From NCBI GenBank assembly GCA_024543015.1, contig JAMXCY010000001.1:1-34217 (forward strand): DNA of 34,217 nucleotides. Direction: 5' to 3'. The first letter of the stretch is position 1, and each line of letters opens with the position of its first letter. This document shows positions 14,249-22,040 of the stretch, in pieces. A program made the position numbers and the translations under genes. The notes under the pieces were generated by a model. It was not told the DNA's origin. It worked only from the letters and a program-made list of their open reading frames with translations, and did not search any database. This DNA comes from Candidatus Omnitrophota bacterium. GTDB taxonomy: Bacteria; Omnitrophota; Gorgyraeia; JAFGHF01.

Positions 14249-15184
14249 ATGGAAAAGCTAAGAGTAGCAGTGGTCGGAGTAGGCTCATTAGGCGCAATCC
14301 ATGCGCGTATATTTAGTAAACTCGACAATGCTCAACTGGTAGGAGTAGCAGAGGTGAACTTAAACAGGGCAAAAAAGATTGCCCGAGCCTGCCGTTGTCA
14401 GTATTTCAGCGATTTCAGGCAGCTTTTCGGGGTCGTAAACGCAGCCAGCATTGTCGTACCCACCAAACTGCATTATAAAGTAGCTCAAGAATTCCTTAAG
14501 CACAATATCCATATTCTGGTAGAGAAACCTTTCACCAGTACTGTAAGCGAAGCCGACAAACTCCTGGCTCTGGCGAAAAAAAATGGCCTTGTGCTTCAGG
14601 TAGGCCATGTAGAAAGATATAACGCTGCTATTCAAGCGATACAACAGCTTCCCGGAAAACCTAAGTTTATAGAATGCCACCGCTTAGGCACTTTTGCTGC
14701 GCGAGTTAAAGATGTAGGAGTCGTCTTAGACTTAATGATCCATGATATTGATATTGTCCTGGGCATGGTTGATGCCCCTGTTGAATCTATCCAGGCCGTA
14801 GGAATAAATGTACTCACCGAACATGAAGATATTGCCAATGCCCGGCTTAACTTTAAAAACGGGGCCGTAGCCAATATTACCGCCAGCCGCATCTCGCCCA
14901 AATCAATGCGCAAGATCAGGTTATTTCAGGAAAACGCATATATCTCTTTAGACTACGAAGCTCAAGAGGCCTTGATCTACAAAAAACAGGGAAACAAAAT
15001 TACCAGAAGAAAAATCAATATTAAAAAAGAGAAGCCCCTGGAGAAAGAACTGCGGTCTTTTATCCGGTGTGTGAAAGAAAGAAAGGCCCCGCTTGTTTCA
15101 GGCCTTGAAGGCAGAAACGCCTTAGCTGTAGCAACCGAAATCTTAGAGAAAATAAAAACCCCAAAGAGCCTTCCCCATGCCTAA
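14249..15184 (+). CDS. Gfo/Idh/MocA-family sugar dehydrogenase in a lipid A locus
   Basis: 311 residues. The N-terminal Rossmann fold has VVGVGSLGAIHAR (GxGxxG at G10, G12, G15) and the family motif EKP at 92-94, needed for sugar oxidation. A region VVLDLMIHDIDIVLGM with H and D lies where the catalytic residues of this family are found. It directly precedes lpxB with an 8-base overlap. A Gfo/Idh gene beside lpxI and lpxB is known from other diderms (for example Geobacter), and GnnA of Leptospira and Acidithiobacillus oxidises UDP-GlcNAc for 3-amino lipid A. The partner aminotransferase GnnB is not in this window, so the substrate is open. Confidence 0.85.
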   Translation: MEKLRVAVVGVGSLGAIHARIFSKLDNAQLVGVAEVNLNRAKKIARACRCQYFSDFRQLFGVVNAASIVVPTKLHYKVAQEFLKHNIHILVEKPFTSTVSEADKLLALAKKNGLVLQVGHVERYNAAIQAIQQLPGKPKFIECHRLGTFAARVKDVGVVLDLMIHDIDIVLGMVDAPVESIQAVGINVLTEHEDIANARLNFKNGAVANITASRISPKSMRKIRLFQENAYISLDYEAQEALIYKKQGNKITRRKINIKKEKPLEKELRSFIRCVKERKAPLVSGLEGRNALAVATEILEKIKTPKSLPHA

Positions 15185-16313
15185 AAGGATTATGATTATA
15201 GCCGGGGAGTCTTCCGGTGATTTCCATAGCGCCTCTTTAATCCATGCCTTAAAAACAATGGATTCTGATCTGGAAATTTCCGGAATCGGCGGAGAAAGAA
15301 TGCGCCAAGCTGGCGCTAAAATCTACGTCGATATCTCTGAACTCTCTATCATTGGCTTTACCGGTGTTCTGGCAAACCTCAAGAAAATTAAACAGGCCTT
15401 TAGCACAGTGCTTTCTGCAATTGACGCCCAGGCGCCGGATGTATGCGTGCTTGTCGATTATCCCGGATTTAATTTAAAACTTGCCTCGGAACTGAAGAAA
15501 AGAAAAATCCCGGTCATTTACTATATCAGCCCGCAAATCTGGGCCTGGTGGCCAGGAAGAATTAAGACTATTAAGCGACTTGTAGATAAAATGATTGTGG
15601 TCTTTAAATTTGAAGAGGCCCTTTATAAGGAATACGGAGTTGACGTCTCTTTTGTCGGACATCCCCTCTTGGATAAGGCCTATCCTCAAATATCCCGTGA
15701 AGATTTCCTCAAGAAATTGGGTCTGTCTTCTCACAAACAAACAATCGGACTTATGCCGGGCTCTCGGAGAATAGAAGTAGAAAGGATTTTGCCTATTCTG
15801 TTAAAAAGCGCAAAAATAATCCGCCAAAAATTACCCCAAGTCCAATTTGCCCTACTTAAGGCACCGGGGTTAGCAGATAATATTTTCCAAGCAAAGATAA
15901 AAAAGTTTGACTTGCCTGTAGTTTTATGCGAGAATCAAACATATGAGTTCTTAAACTCCTGCGATTTTGCGCTGGTGGCCTCGGGCACAGCGACGCTGGA
16001 GACGGCAATTATGCAAACGCCGATGGCTATAGTTTACAACGTATCTTTTCTCAACTGGTTAATTGCCCGGATGTTGATTAGGTTACCTTTTATTGGTTTG
16101 GTCAATGTGGTCGCCGGAAAGAAGATTATTCCAGAATTTATTCAATTTCAGGCAAGGCCTAAAAGTATCGCCGGATGTGTCCTGGAGACCCTGGGTAGTC
16201 AGGAAAAGCTGGCCAAAATAAAAGCAGAGCTGGAGAAGGTACGTGCCAGCTTGGGAACCTCCGGAGCAAGCGAACGCGCAGCTAAACTAATACTAAATTC
16301 GCTTATTTCATAA
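15177..16313 (+). CDS. lpxB: Lipid-A-disaccharide synthase
   Basis: 378 residues, normal for LpxB (GT19). It joins UDP-2,3-diacylglucosamine and lipid X into the lipid A disaccharide at the inner face of the cytoplasmic membrane. Visible landmarks are IMIIAGESSGDFHSA at the N-terminus, VDYPGFNLKLA, YYISPQIWAWWPGRI, GHPLLDKA, LMPGSRRIEVERILP and SGTATLETAI. Its substrates are made by LpxI and LpxD from the opposite-strand cluster. It starts inside the end of the oxidoreductase gene, indicating coupling. Confidence 0.96.
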   Translation: MPKRIMIIAGESSGDFHSASLIHALKTMDSDLEISGIGGERMRQAGAKIYVDISELSIIGFTGVLANLKKIKQAFSTVLSAIDAQAPDVCVLVDYPGFNLKLASELKKRKIPVIYYISPQIWAWWPGRIKTIKRLVDKMIVVFKFEEALYKEYGVDVSFVGHPLLDKAYPQISREDFLKKLGLSSHKQTIGLMPGSRRIEVERILPILLKSAKIIRQKLPQVQFALLKAPGLADNIFQAKIKKFDLPVVLCENQTYEFLNSCDFALVASGTATLETAIMQTPMAIVYNVSFLNWLIARMLIRLPFIGLVNVVAGKKIIPEFIQFQARPKSIAGCVLETLGSQEKLAKIKAELEKVRASLGTSGASERAAKLILNSLIS

Positions 16314-16328
16314 GAAAGGAGCGGATCT

Positions 16329-17849
16329 TTGAAACACTCAAAGATAGAACTTGAAGATGAGCGAAGGCAGTTTACGCGCCTGCGATCCGAACTTCTGATT
16401 AAATGCCGTGTAGCCGAAGAAAAAGAAGCCAAAGAAATTCAGGCAACTGCCAGAGACTTAAGCCCCACGGGAATCTACTTTGAAGTCAGCCAGCAGTACC
16501 CCCTGCAGACTATCCTGGAGATAGAACTGAATATCCCCTCCTATACTGAAACAATCAAAGCCGTAGTCAGGGTGTCCCGCTTAGAAGATCTGCTCAAAAA
16601 AAATAGCTATGGAATCGGAGCGACATTCCTTAAGTTAGACAGTAAAGACAAAGATAAGATTATCGAATTTATCAAACGGATGGATATCAGCTTATTACTT
16701 CAGGAAGCGATAAAGCGTGGGGCCTCAGACCTGCACTTAAGCATTAACCACCCGCCCTATTTACGCGTTAATGGCGCTTTAGAACCTATGGGGGATTCAC
16801 CTCTTGAACAGGATGAGCTGGAAACAATGATTATGAATATAATGAATGCCAGGCAAAGAGAAGTCTTCGTAAAAGAACTCGAGTTAGACATAGCTTATCA
16901 TCTTCCCGGACTAGGCAGATTCAGGGTAAACATCCACATGCAACAAGGTAACATAGAAGCAGCTATTCGAATTATCCCTTTCAAGATAAAAAAGATAGAA
17001 GAATTAGGGCTTCCGCCGGTGGTGACAGAGTTAGCCCGAAAAAAGACGGGCTTGGTTTTAGTCACCGGACCTTCCGGCTGCGGTAAAAGCACTACTTTAG
17101 CGTCCATGATCGACTTGATTAACGAAGAAAGAGAAGCGGTAATAGTAAGCATTGAAGACCCGATCGAATTTATATTCGATATTAAAAAAAGTATTATTAA
17201 GCAGAGAGAAGTAAACTATGACACCCATTCTTTTAACAACGCTTTAAAACATATATTCCGCCAGAATCCCGATGTGATATTTATAGGAGAGTTAAGAGAC
17301 TTAGAATCTATTACTACCGCAATAGCTGCTGCGGAAGCAGGCTTTTTTGTGCTCTCCACTTTACATACACAAGATGCCGCACATGCTACCAGTAGATTAA
17401 TTGAAGTGTTCCCTCCGGAACATCAGCAGCAGATCAGGACCTTACTCTCTGAGTGTCTTGAAGGTATAGTAGCCCAAAGACTGCTCCCAAGAAAAGACGG
17501 AAAAGGCCTGGTCCTGGCAACGGAAATCTTAATTGGCACCGCAGCCATACGCAATGTTATTAAAAACGGAGAGACACACCAGATCACCTCTGTGATCCAG
17601 CTTTCCGGAAAACACAAAATGCAAACTATGAACTCCTCTATGATGGAGCTGTATGAGAAAGGAATTATTGACCGTGAAACTGCCCAGCAAAACTTAATTA
17701 GTCCTTTCAGTAAAGAATTCATTTATCAAGCCAGAGATGAACAAAATAAAAAGTCCACAGGCACTATTGAAGCGATTAGTAAAGAATCGGCAATCCGCCA
17801 ACTTCAAGAAAAAGGCCTGGTGGTAGTATCGCTTAAAGAAGCCGAATGA
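16329..17849 (+). CDS. PilZ-PilT fusion ATPase with PilC/GspF-like C-terminal tail
   Basis: 506 residues in one intact frame. Residues 8-116 are a PilZ domain with RRQFTR (12-17) and DLSPTG (43-48), the two c-di-GMP binding motifs. Residues 118-460 are a PilT-type retraction ATPase: SDLHLS, Walker A GPSGCGKST (247-255), SIEDPIEF, Walker B VIFIGELRD (316-324), the His box STLHTQDAAHA and AIRNVIK (406-412). Residues 465-506 (YQARDEQNKKSTGTIEA ... LQEKGLVVVSLKEAE) match the short N-terminal segment of the PilC/GspF inner-membrane protein. Start is TTG with SD AAGGAG 7 bases upstream. It follows lpxB by 15 bases. Family knowledge suggests pilus retraction tuned by c-di-GMP in one polypeptide; the role here is inferred. 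Confidence 0.9.
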   Translation: MKHSKIELEDERRQFTRLRSELLIKCRVAEEKEAKEIQATARDLSPTGIYFEVSQQYPLQTILEIELNIPSYTETIKAVVRVSRLEDLLKKNSYGIGATFLKLDSKDKDKIIEFIKRMDISLLLQEAIKRGASDLHLSINHPPYLRVNGALEPMGDSPLEQDELETMIMNIMNARQREVFVKELELDIAYHLPGLGRFRVNIHMQQGNIEAAIRIIPFKIKKIEELGLPPVVTELARKKTGLVLVTGPSGCGKSTTLASMIDLINEEREAVIVSIEDPIEFIFDIKKSIIKQREVNYDTHSFNNALKHIFRQNPDVIFIGELRDLESITTAIAAAEAGFFVLSTLHTQDAAHATSRLIEVFPPEHQQQIRTLLSECLEGIVAQRLLPRKDGKGLVLATEILIGTAAIRNVIKNGETHQITSVIQLSGKHKMQTMNSSMMELYEKGIIDRETAQQNLISPFSKEFIYQARDEQNKKSTGTIEAISKESAIRQLQEKGLVVVSLKEAE

Positions 17850-17888
17850 TAGGCAGGTTTGACTTATAACTATAGCAAAAGAGGTTTC

Positions 17889-18812
17889 TTAGCGCAAGGC
17901 TAAACTCAAGAATAGCGGCACAGTGATAATGCTCAATAAAGTTGTAAAGAATACTCCGCTGGCTGCTAATTCTGAATCTCCGCCAAACCTTTTAGTCAGG
18001 ATGGGGGTGGTGGAGGCCGAAGGCATTGCTGCCTGGAGCACTATAATTGCTGAGAGCATCCTAGGTAAACCATCAAAGATATTAATAGCTAAAACAACTA
18101 AACCGGGCACCAGAATCAGCCGGCAAAATACTAAAGTCGAAATCGTCCTGTAGGAAACAGCCTTTTTAACATTGGTTTGGGCCAGGATCGAACCTATGAC
18201 AATAAGGGCAAGCGGGATACTGGCATTGCCTATAATTTTTGAAGCCTCTAAAATAACTTGGGGGATTTTGAAAGAACTAACTCCGACAATCAAACCTAAA
18301 ACCAAAGCTACTGTAGCATTATTGAGCAAGTTCTTAAAAGGCCTTAAGCTTTTTCCGGCTGAACTGGATAAAATACTCACGCCAAAGGTCCAGTAAAGAA
18401 AGGTGATCCCCAGATTAAACATCACAATCATCATCAAGCCTTCTTCGCCGAATAGCGCAAAAATTAAAGGTATGGCCAGAAATCCATAATTGGGAAAAGT
18501 AGCTAAAAATAAAAAGCTGCTACGCTGATTAGGATTCAATTTAAGAGGAAAACAAATAAGCCGCCCAATAAAGTAAGAGGCAAAAGTCAGCGCTATGGCA
18601 AATATAGGAAATGTCCAAACGGAAGAAAGAAGCTGGCGATTAATATGGCTGGAGAGGCTGTAAAAGTAAAGGAAAGGCAGCGTTACCTCGATAGCAATGC
18701 GGCAGAGCCCCTCTGTAGTTTCTTGCGTCAATATTTTGCGCCAGCGAGCTAGAGCCCCAACGAGGAGAATGATAAAGATTATGGCAATCCGAGAAAAAAC
18801 AGAAAAAAACAT
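17889..18812 (-). CDS. AEC-family (auxin efflux carrier-like) membrane transporter
   Basis: 307 residues, about ten predicted membrane segments in two halves, each with the family's broken-helix pattern (TLPFLYFYSLSSHI in the first half; QAAMPSASTTPILTKRFGG in the second). Members move organic anions, and the substrate cannot be read from sequence. It is convergent with the PilZ-PilT gene: only 39 bases separate the stops, and I see no hairpin terminator there. No clear Shine-Dalgarno sequence precedes the ATG. It is the last minus-strand gene after the lpx cluster and may be a passenger. Confidence 0.85.
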   Translation of the reverse strand: MFFSVFSRIAIIFIILLVGALARWRKILTQETTEGLCRIAIEVTLPFLYFYSLSSHINRQLLSSVWTFPIFAIALTFASYFIGRLICFPLKLNPNQRSSFLFLATFPNYGFLAIPLIFALFGEEGLMMIVMFNLGITFLYWTFGVSILSSSAGKSLRPFKNLLNNATVALVLGLIVGVSSFKIPQVILEASKIIGNASIPLALIVIGSILAQTNVKKAVSYRTISTLVFCRLILVPGLVVLAINIFDGLPRMLSAIIVLQAAMPSASTTPILTKRFGGDSELAASGVFFTTLLSIITVPLFLSLALR

Positions 18813-18844
18813 TTTATTTTTATCTTAGCCCTAAGGAGCCGGGA

Positions 18845-19102
18845 CTACTTTTTGCCTCTCTTCTTGGTCCTGGCCTTTTTAAATTGAACTGAAAAAATAG
18901 CCCGGTTTGGTAACTTCATCTTGGGAAAGACTTGCACTAAAGTATGGTAGCCGCAACCTTTTTCTCCTTTACGCCGGGGACAGATATACCAGGCATAGAA
19001 GCCTTTGCTTAACTCGGAGATGGATTCAAAACGGTTCATACAAACCATCTGCGTATGGCAGTAAGGACAAACATTCCCCTTACGTCTTTCTCTTCTTTCC
19101 AT
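18845..19102 (-). CDS. Small zinc-ribbon protein, function unknown
   Basis: 85 residues from the ATG at 19102. I chose it because SD AAAGGA lies about 11 bases upstream; a longer form from 19141 would overlap lpxI by 19 bases. Four cysteines form a likely zinc site: CPYC near the N-terminus and ICPRRKGEKGCGYH in the middle. The C-terminus is very basic (KKARTKKRGKK). No enzyme motif is seen. The domain resembles short nucleic-acid-binding zinc ribbons. It is close behind lpxI and ahead of an AEC transporter. I do not recognise the family. Confidence 0.6.
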   Translation of the reverse strand: MERRERRKGNVCPYCHTQMVCMNRFESISELSKGFYAWYICPRRKGEKGCGYHTLVQVFPKMKLPNRAIFSVQFKKARTKKRGKK

Positions 19103-19122
19103 CAGCGTCTTTTCCTTTCCAG

Positions 19123-19929
19123 CTATATCCCCACCAGACAAATACTGTTTTCTTCAGCAACCTTGACACACTCTTCTTTATTAAGAAAGATGGTCTTCCC
19201 TGCTTCGGTGGCTAAAACCGCGCAAGATGCCCCGACTAAAGAACGGATGGTCTGGGTGCCTACTAAAGGAATGTCAAAACGCATATCCTGATCAGGCTTA
19301 CTCATCTTTACCACTACAGCCCCGCCTTTGGCTAAGGCCCCTCCGCGCTTGATGGCTTCGTCGGTGCCTTCGATGGCCTCAATAGCCAAGATGGCTTTAT
19401 CCTTTACCACTACTGTCTGGCCGATATCTAAACCGCCGATGCGCTTGGCTATTTTCTGGCCAAAGTGGATATCCTGCCATTGAGCAGGCGTGGGTTCTTT
19501 CTTAGTTAAGACCCCGCGGCAAACTAAATGTTCTTCTAAAAAAGTGGTGGAATCTAAAAGTCTAATCCCCATTCCCTTGAGCATCCTGGCAATCTCACCG
19601 AGCAGGGAATTAGCCCTTTTATCTTTCACCTTCCTCAAGAAGCTCTTCAATTGTCCATCCATAGAAATATTTTGCTCAAAGATATGGGAAGGTTTTATTT
19701 GTCCAGCCATAACTACCTTTTTTAGTTTTTCTTCTCTTAAAATTTGAAAAAACTTCTTTAACTCGCCCACCCCGATCCAGCAAATCTTATGAACATGGTT
19801 TTCTAACTCAGGCGAGGTCTCTTCGCGCACAGCTATGGCTATAATTTCCTTACCTTTTAATCTGGCAGCCTTAGCAAAAAGAATAGGAAATTGTCCGTTT
19901 CCTGCTATTAAACCAATTCGTTCATTCAT
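19123..19929 (-). CDS. lpxI: UDP-2,3-diacylglucosamine pyrophosphatase LpxI
   Basis: 268 residues from the ATG at 19929; a GTG at 19950 would overlap the lpxA stop and is less likely since the family starts near 'IGLIAGNG'. LpxI cleaves UDP-2,3-diacylglucosamine to lipid X and UMP and replaces LpxH in many diderms. Landmarks are ERIGLIAGNGQFPILFA, VVMAGQIKPS, the block LTKKEPTPAQWQDI, VVVKDKAILAIEAIEGTDEAI, and QDMRFDIPLVGTQTI near the C-terminus. It follows lpxA directly, the order seen in Caulobacter. No LpxH is present in the window. Confidence 0.95.
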   Translation of the reverse strand: MNERIGLIAGNGQFPILFAKAARLKGKEIIAIAVREETSPELENHVHKICWIGVGELKKFFQILREEKLKKVVMAGQIKPSHIFEQNISMDGQLKSFLRKVKDKRANSLLGEIARMLKGMGIRLLDSTTFLEEHLVCRGVLTKKEPTPAQWQDIHFGQKIAKRIGGLDIGQTVVVKDKAILAIEAIEGTDEAIKRGGALAKGGAVVVKMSKPDQDMRFDIPLVGTQTIRSLVGASCAVLATEAGKTIFLNKEECVKVAEENSICLVGI

Positions 19930-19936
19930 CGTAAGT

Positions 19937-20716
19937 TTAGCGGCAAACACCGCGCTGGGAATGTTTGATAAAGTTGACTAGGTGAGTAACTTCAGGGCTA
20001 GCTGGCACCTCTTGCTCGACCTTCTTTAAGGCATGAGGAATAGTTAAGCCAGAATTAAATAGAATGGTAAAGGCAGTTTTTAGATTGCTTTTGGTATCCT
20101 TGCTTATTCCGGCGCGCTCAAGGCCAACTTTATTTAAACTGCGTACTCGAGCAGGATGTCCGTCGCACATTGAATAAGGAGGGATATCCTGAATAACTTT
20201 AGAGCAGCCTCCAACAATCGCCAGTGTGCCAATGCGCACAAATTGATGCACTGCGGCTAAGCCACCAAGAATAACCTTGTCTTCGATCACAATGTGCCCG
20301 GCCAAAGTACCCACATTGGCTATAATCGTATTATTTCCGATCAGGCAATCATGAGCAATATGGGCATAGGCCATAATTAAATTATTATTACCGATTTCAG
20401 TTTTCCCGCTGGCAGTTGTACCCAGGTTAATCGTTACATACTCCCGGATGATATTATTGTCACCGATCGTAAGCCCGGTCTTCTCGCCCTTATATTTTGA
20501 ATCCTGAGGGACGCTGCCAATGACCGCACCGGTAAAAATCTGGCAGTTCTCACCGATCGTGCTATCGCCATCAATTACGCAATGATCGCCTATTTTAGTG
20601 CCTGCTCCGATTTTAACTTCGGGGCCAATAATAACATAATGGCCGATTTCTACATCTTGGGCTAATCGGGCACCGGCAGCAATTTTGGCAGTTGAGGAGA
20701 TACTGGTATTAATCAT
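19937..20716 (-). CDS. lpxA: UDP-N-acetylglucosamine acyltransferase
   Basis: 259 residues. It transfers an R-3-hydroxyacyl chain from acyl carrier protein to UDP-GlcNAc, the first lipid A step. Residues 1-190 form a left-handed beta-helix built of hexapeptide repeats. The catalytic histidine is in AHIAHDCLIGN (H122, matching E. coli H125). The C-terminus is helical. ATG overlaps the lpxC-fabZ stop (ATGA), so the two are coupled. Confidence 0.97.
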   Translation of the reverse strand: MINTSISSTAKIAAGARLAQDVEIGHYVIIGPEVKIGAGTKIGDHCVIDGDSTIGENCQIFTGAVIGSVPQDSKYKGEKTGLTIGDNNIIREYVTINLGTTASGKTEIGNNNLIMAYAHIAHDCLIGNNTIIANVGTLAGHIVIEDKVILGGLAAVHQFVRIGTLAIVGGCSKVIQDIPPYSMCDGHPARVRSLNKVGLERAGISKDTKSNLKTAFTILFNSGLTIPHALKKVEQEVPASPEVTHLVNFIKHSQRGVCR

Positions 20717-22038
20717 TGTTTGGGTTTGGACACCAGGCTAAACATCAGATCTGCTTCGGCAACTATCTTGCCTTCTACGCGAGCTTCGCTGCGGATCTGA
20801 ATAGTTTTTGATTTTATCCTGACCACATTAATCTTTAAAAGAAGTTGGTCTCCGGGAATTACTGTCTTGCGAAATTTGACTTTGTCCATACTCATAAAGT
20901 AAGCAAGCTTGCCCCGATTTTCAGCGCGCGAAAGCATCAGGATCCCGGCAGTCTGGGCCATGGCCTCAAGAATTAAAACGCCCGGCATCACCGGCCTGCC
21001 CGGAAAATGTCCGGTAAAGAATTGCTCATTGATGGTGACGTTTTTGACGCCGACAATCTGTTTCCCTTCCTGAAACTCCAGGACTTTATCTACTAGCAGG
21101 AAAGGATAGCGGTGTGGCAAAATTTGCATAATCTTTTCTATATCAAAAGGAGGTGTTATAGATCCCATATTATTTGATCCTCCGGCGCTAAAGGTTTCTT
21201 CTTTTCCTCTTAAGCTATCTAACTTTTTTATAAATTTAATATTTAAGGGGTGACCGCTTTTGACCGCTACTATGTGAGCTTTAATTGAAGGGGCTAAAAG
21301 GCAAAAGTCTCCGATTAAATCCAAGACCTTGTGGCGGGCGAATTCATCGGGAAAAGTGGCTTTGCCCTTAACTACTCCGGACTTACCGACCACAATGGTG
21401 TTTTCCACTGTCGCCCCCTGCCCCAAGCCTTGCTGCCTTAGTTGGTTCACTTCATTTTCTAAACAGAAAGTCTTGCACGGAGAAAGTTCCCGGACAAAAG
21501 TTTCTTCATTTATGGTAAGATTTAAGAATTGGCTTAAGGCCGCTTCGGGATAATCTAAGGTATAAGAAATTCTAAAGTTATCATCCGGAAAGGCGGCTAA
21601 AAAGGCTTCATCTTCCCTTAGCCATAGAGGTTGGCGAAGCACAAATGATTGTTTAGGGCTGTCTAATTCTACGATGCCAGCCTGGTGCAAAATTTTATAA
21701 AAACCCGCAGCTGCTCCATCTAAAGCAGGGATTTCTTCGGCGTTAACCTCGATAATAATGTTATCTATCCCCAAACCATAAAGTGCGGAAATCAGGTGTT
21801 CAACAGTATGCACCTCGGCAGAATCAACCCCTAAAGAAGTCCTGCGCAGCTCTAAGCTTTTCTCTATAACATTGGAGATGGTAGCGCGGATGCGGGGTTT
21901 GGCGGGTAAGTCTACGCGGACAAAATTTATTCCTGTATCTTTTTCGGCCGGCTTGAACTTAAGCTCTACTTCTATGCCTGTGTGGATGCCTGTGCCGCTA
22001 ACTGCAATTTCCTTTTTGATAGTTTTCTGTCGTTCCAT
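20713..22038 (-). CDS. lpxC/fabZ: LpxC-FabZ fusion: UDP-3-O-acyl-GlcNAc deacetylase / hydroxyacyl-ACP dehydratase
   Basis: 441 residues holding two enzymes. Residues 1-280 are LpxC, the zinc deacetylase of the first committed lipid A step: VHTVEHL with E80 and H81, HKVLDLIGD with H236 and D240 as zinc ligands, and SGHPLN with H263. Residues 295-441 are FabZ, with GHFPGRPVMPG (catalytic H344) and EAMAQ (E358). The short linker is ETFSAGGSNNMGSITPP. The same fusion is known in Bacteroidetes and some other diderms. One chain therefore pulls 3-hydroxyacyl-ACP toward fatty acid synthesis and commits it to lipid A. Confidence 0.96.
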   Translation of the reverse strand: MERQKTIKKEIAVSGTGIHTGIEVELKFKPAEKDTGINFVRVDLPAKPRIRATISNVIEKSLELRRTSLGVDSAEVHTVEHLISALYGLGIDNIIIEVNAEEIPALDGAAAGFYKILHQAGIVELDSPKQSFVLRQPLWLREDEAFLAAFPDDNFRISYTLDYPEAALSQFLNLTINEETFVRELSPCKTFCLENEVNQLRQQGLGQGATVENTIVVGKSGVVKGKATFPDEFARHKVLDLIGDFCLLAPSIKAHIVAVKSGHPLNIKFIKKLDSLRGKEETFSAGGSNNMGSITPPFDIEKIMQILPHRYPFLLVDKVLEFQEGKQIVGVKNVTINEQFFTGHFPGRPVMPGVLILEAMAQTAGILMLSRAENRGKLAYFMSMDKVKFRKTVIPGDQLLLKINVVRIKSKTIQIRSEARVEGKIVAEADLMFSLVSKPKQ

Positions 22039-22040
22039 TT

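Noticed and set aside
17850..17888. Terminator between the convergent PilZ-PilT and AEC genes
   Set aside because: No stable stem followed by a T-run on either strand.
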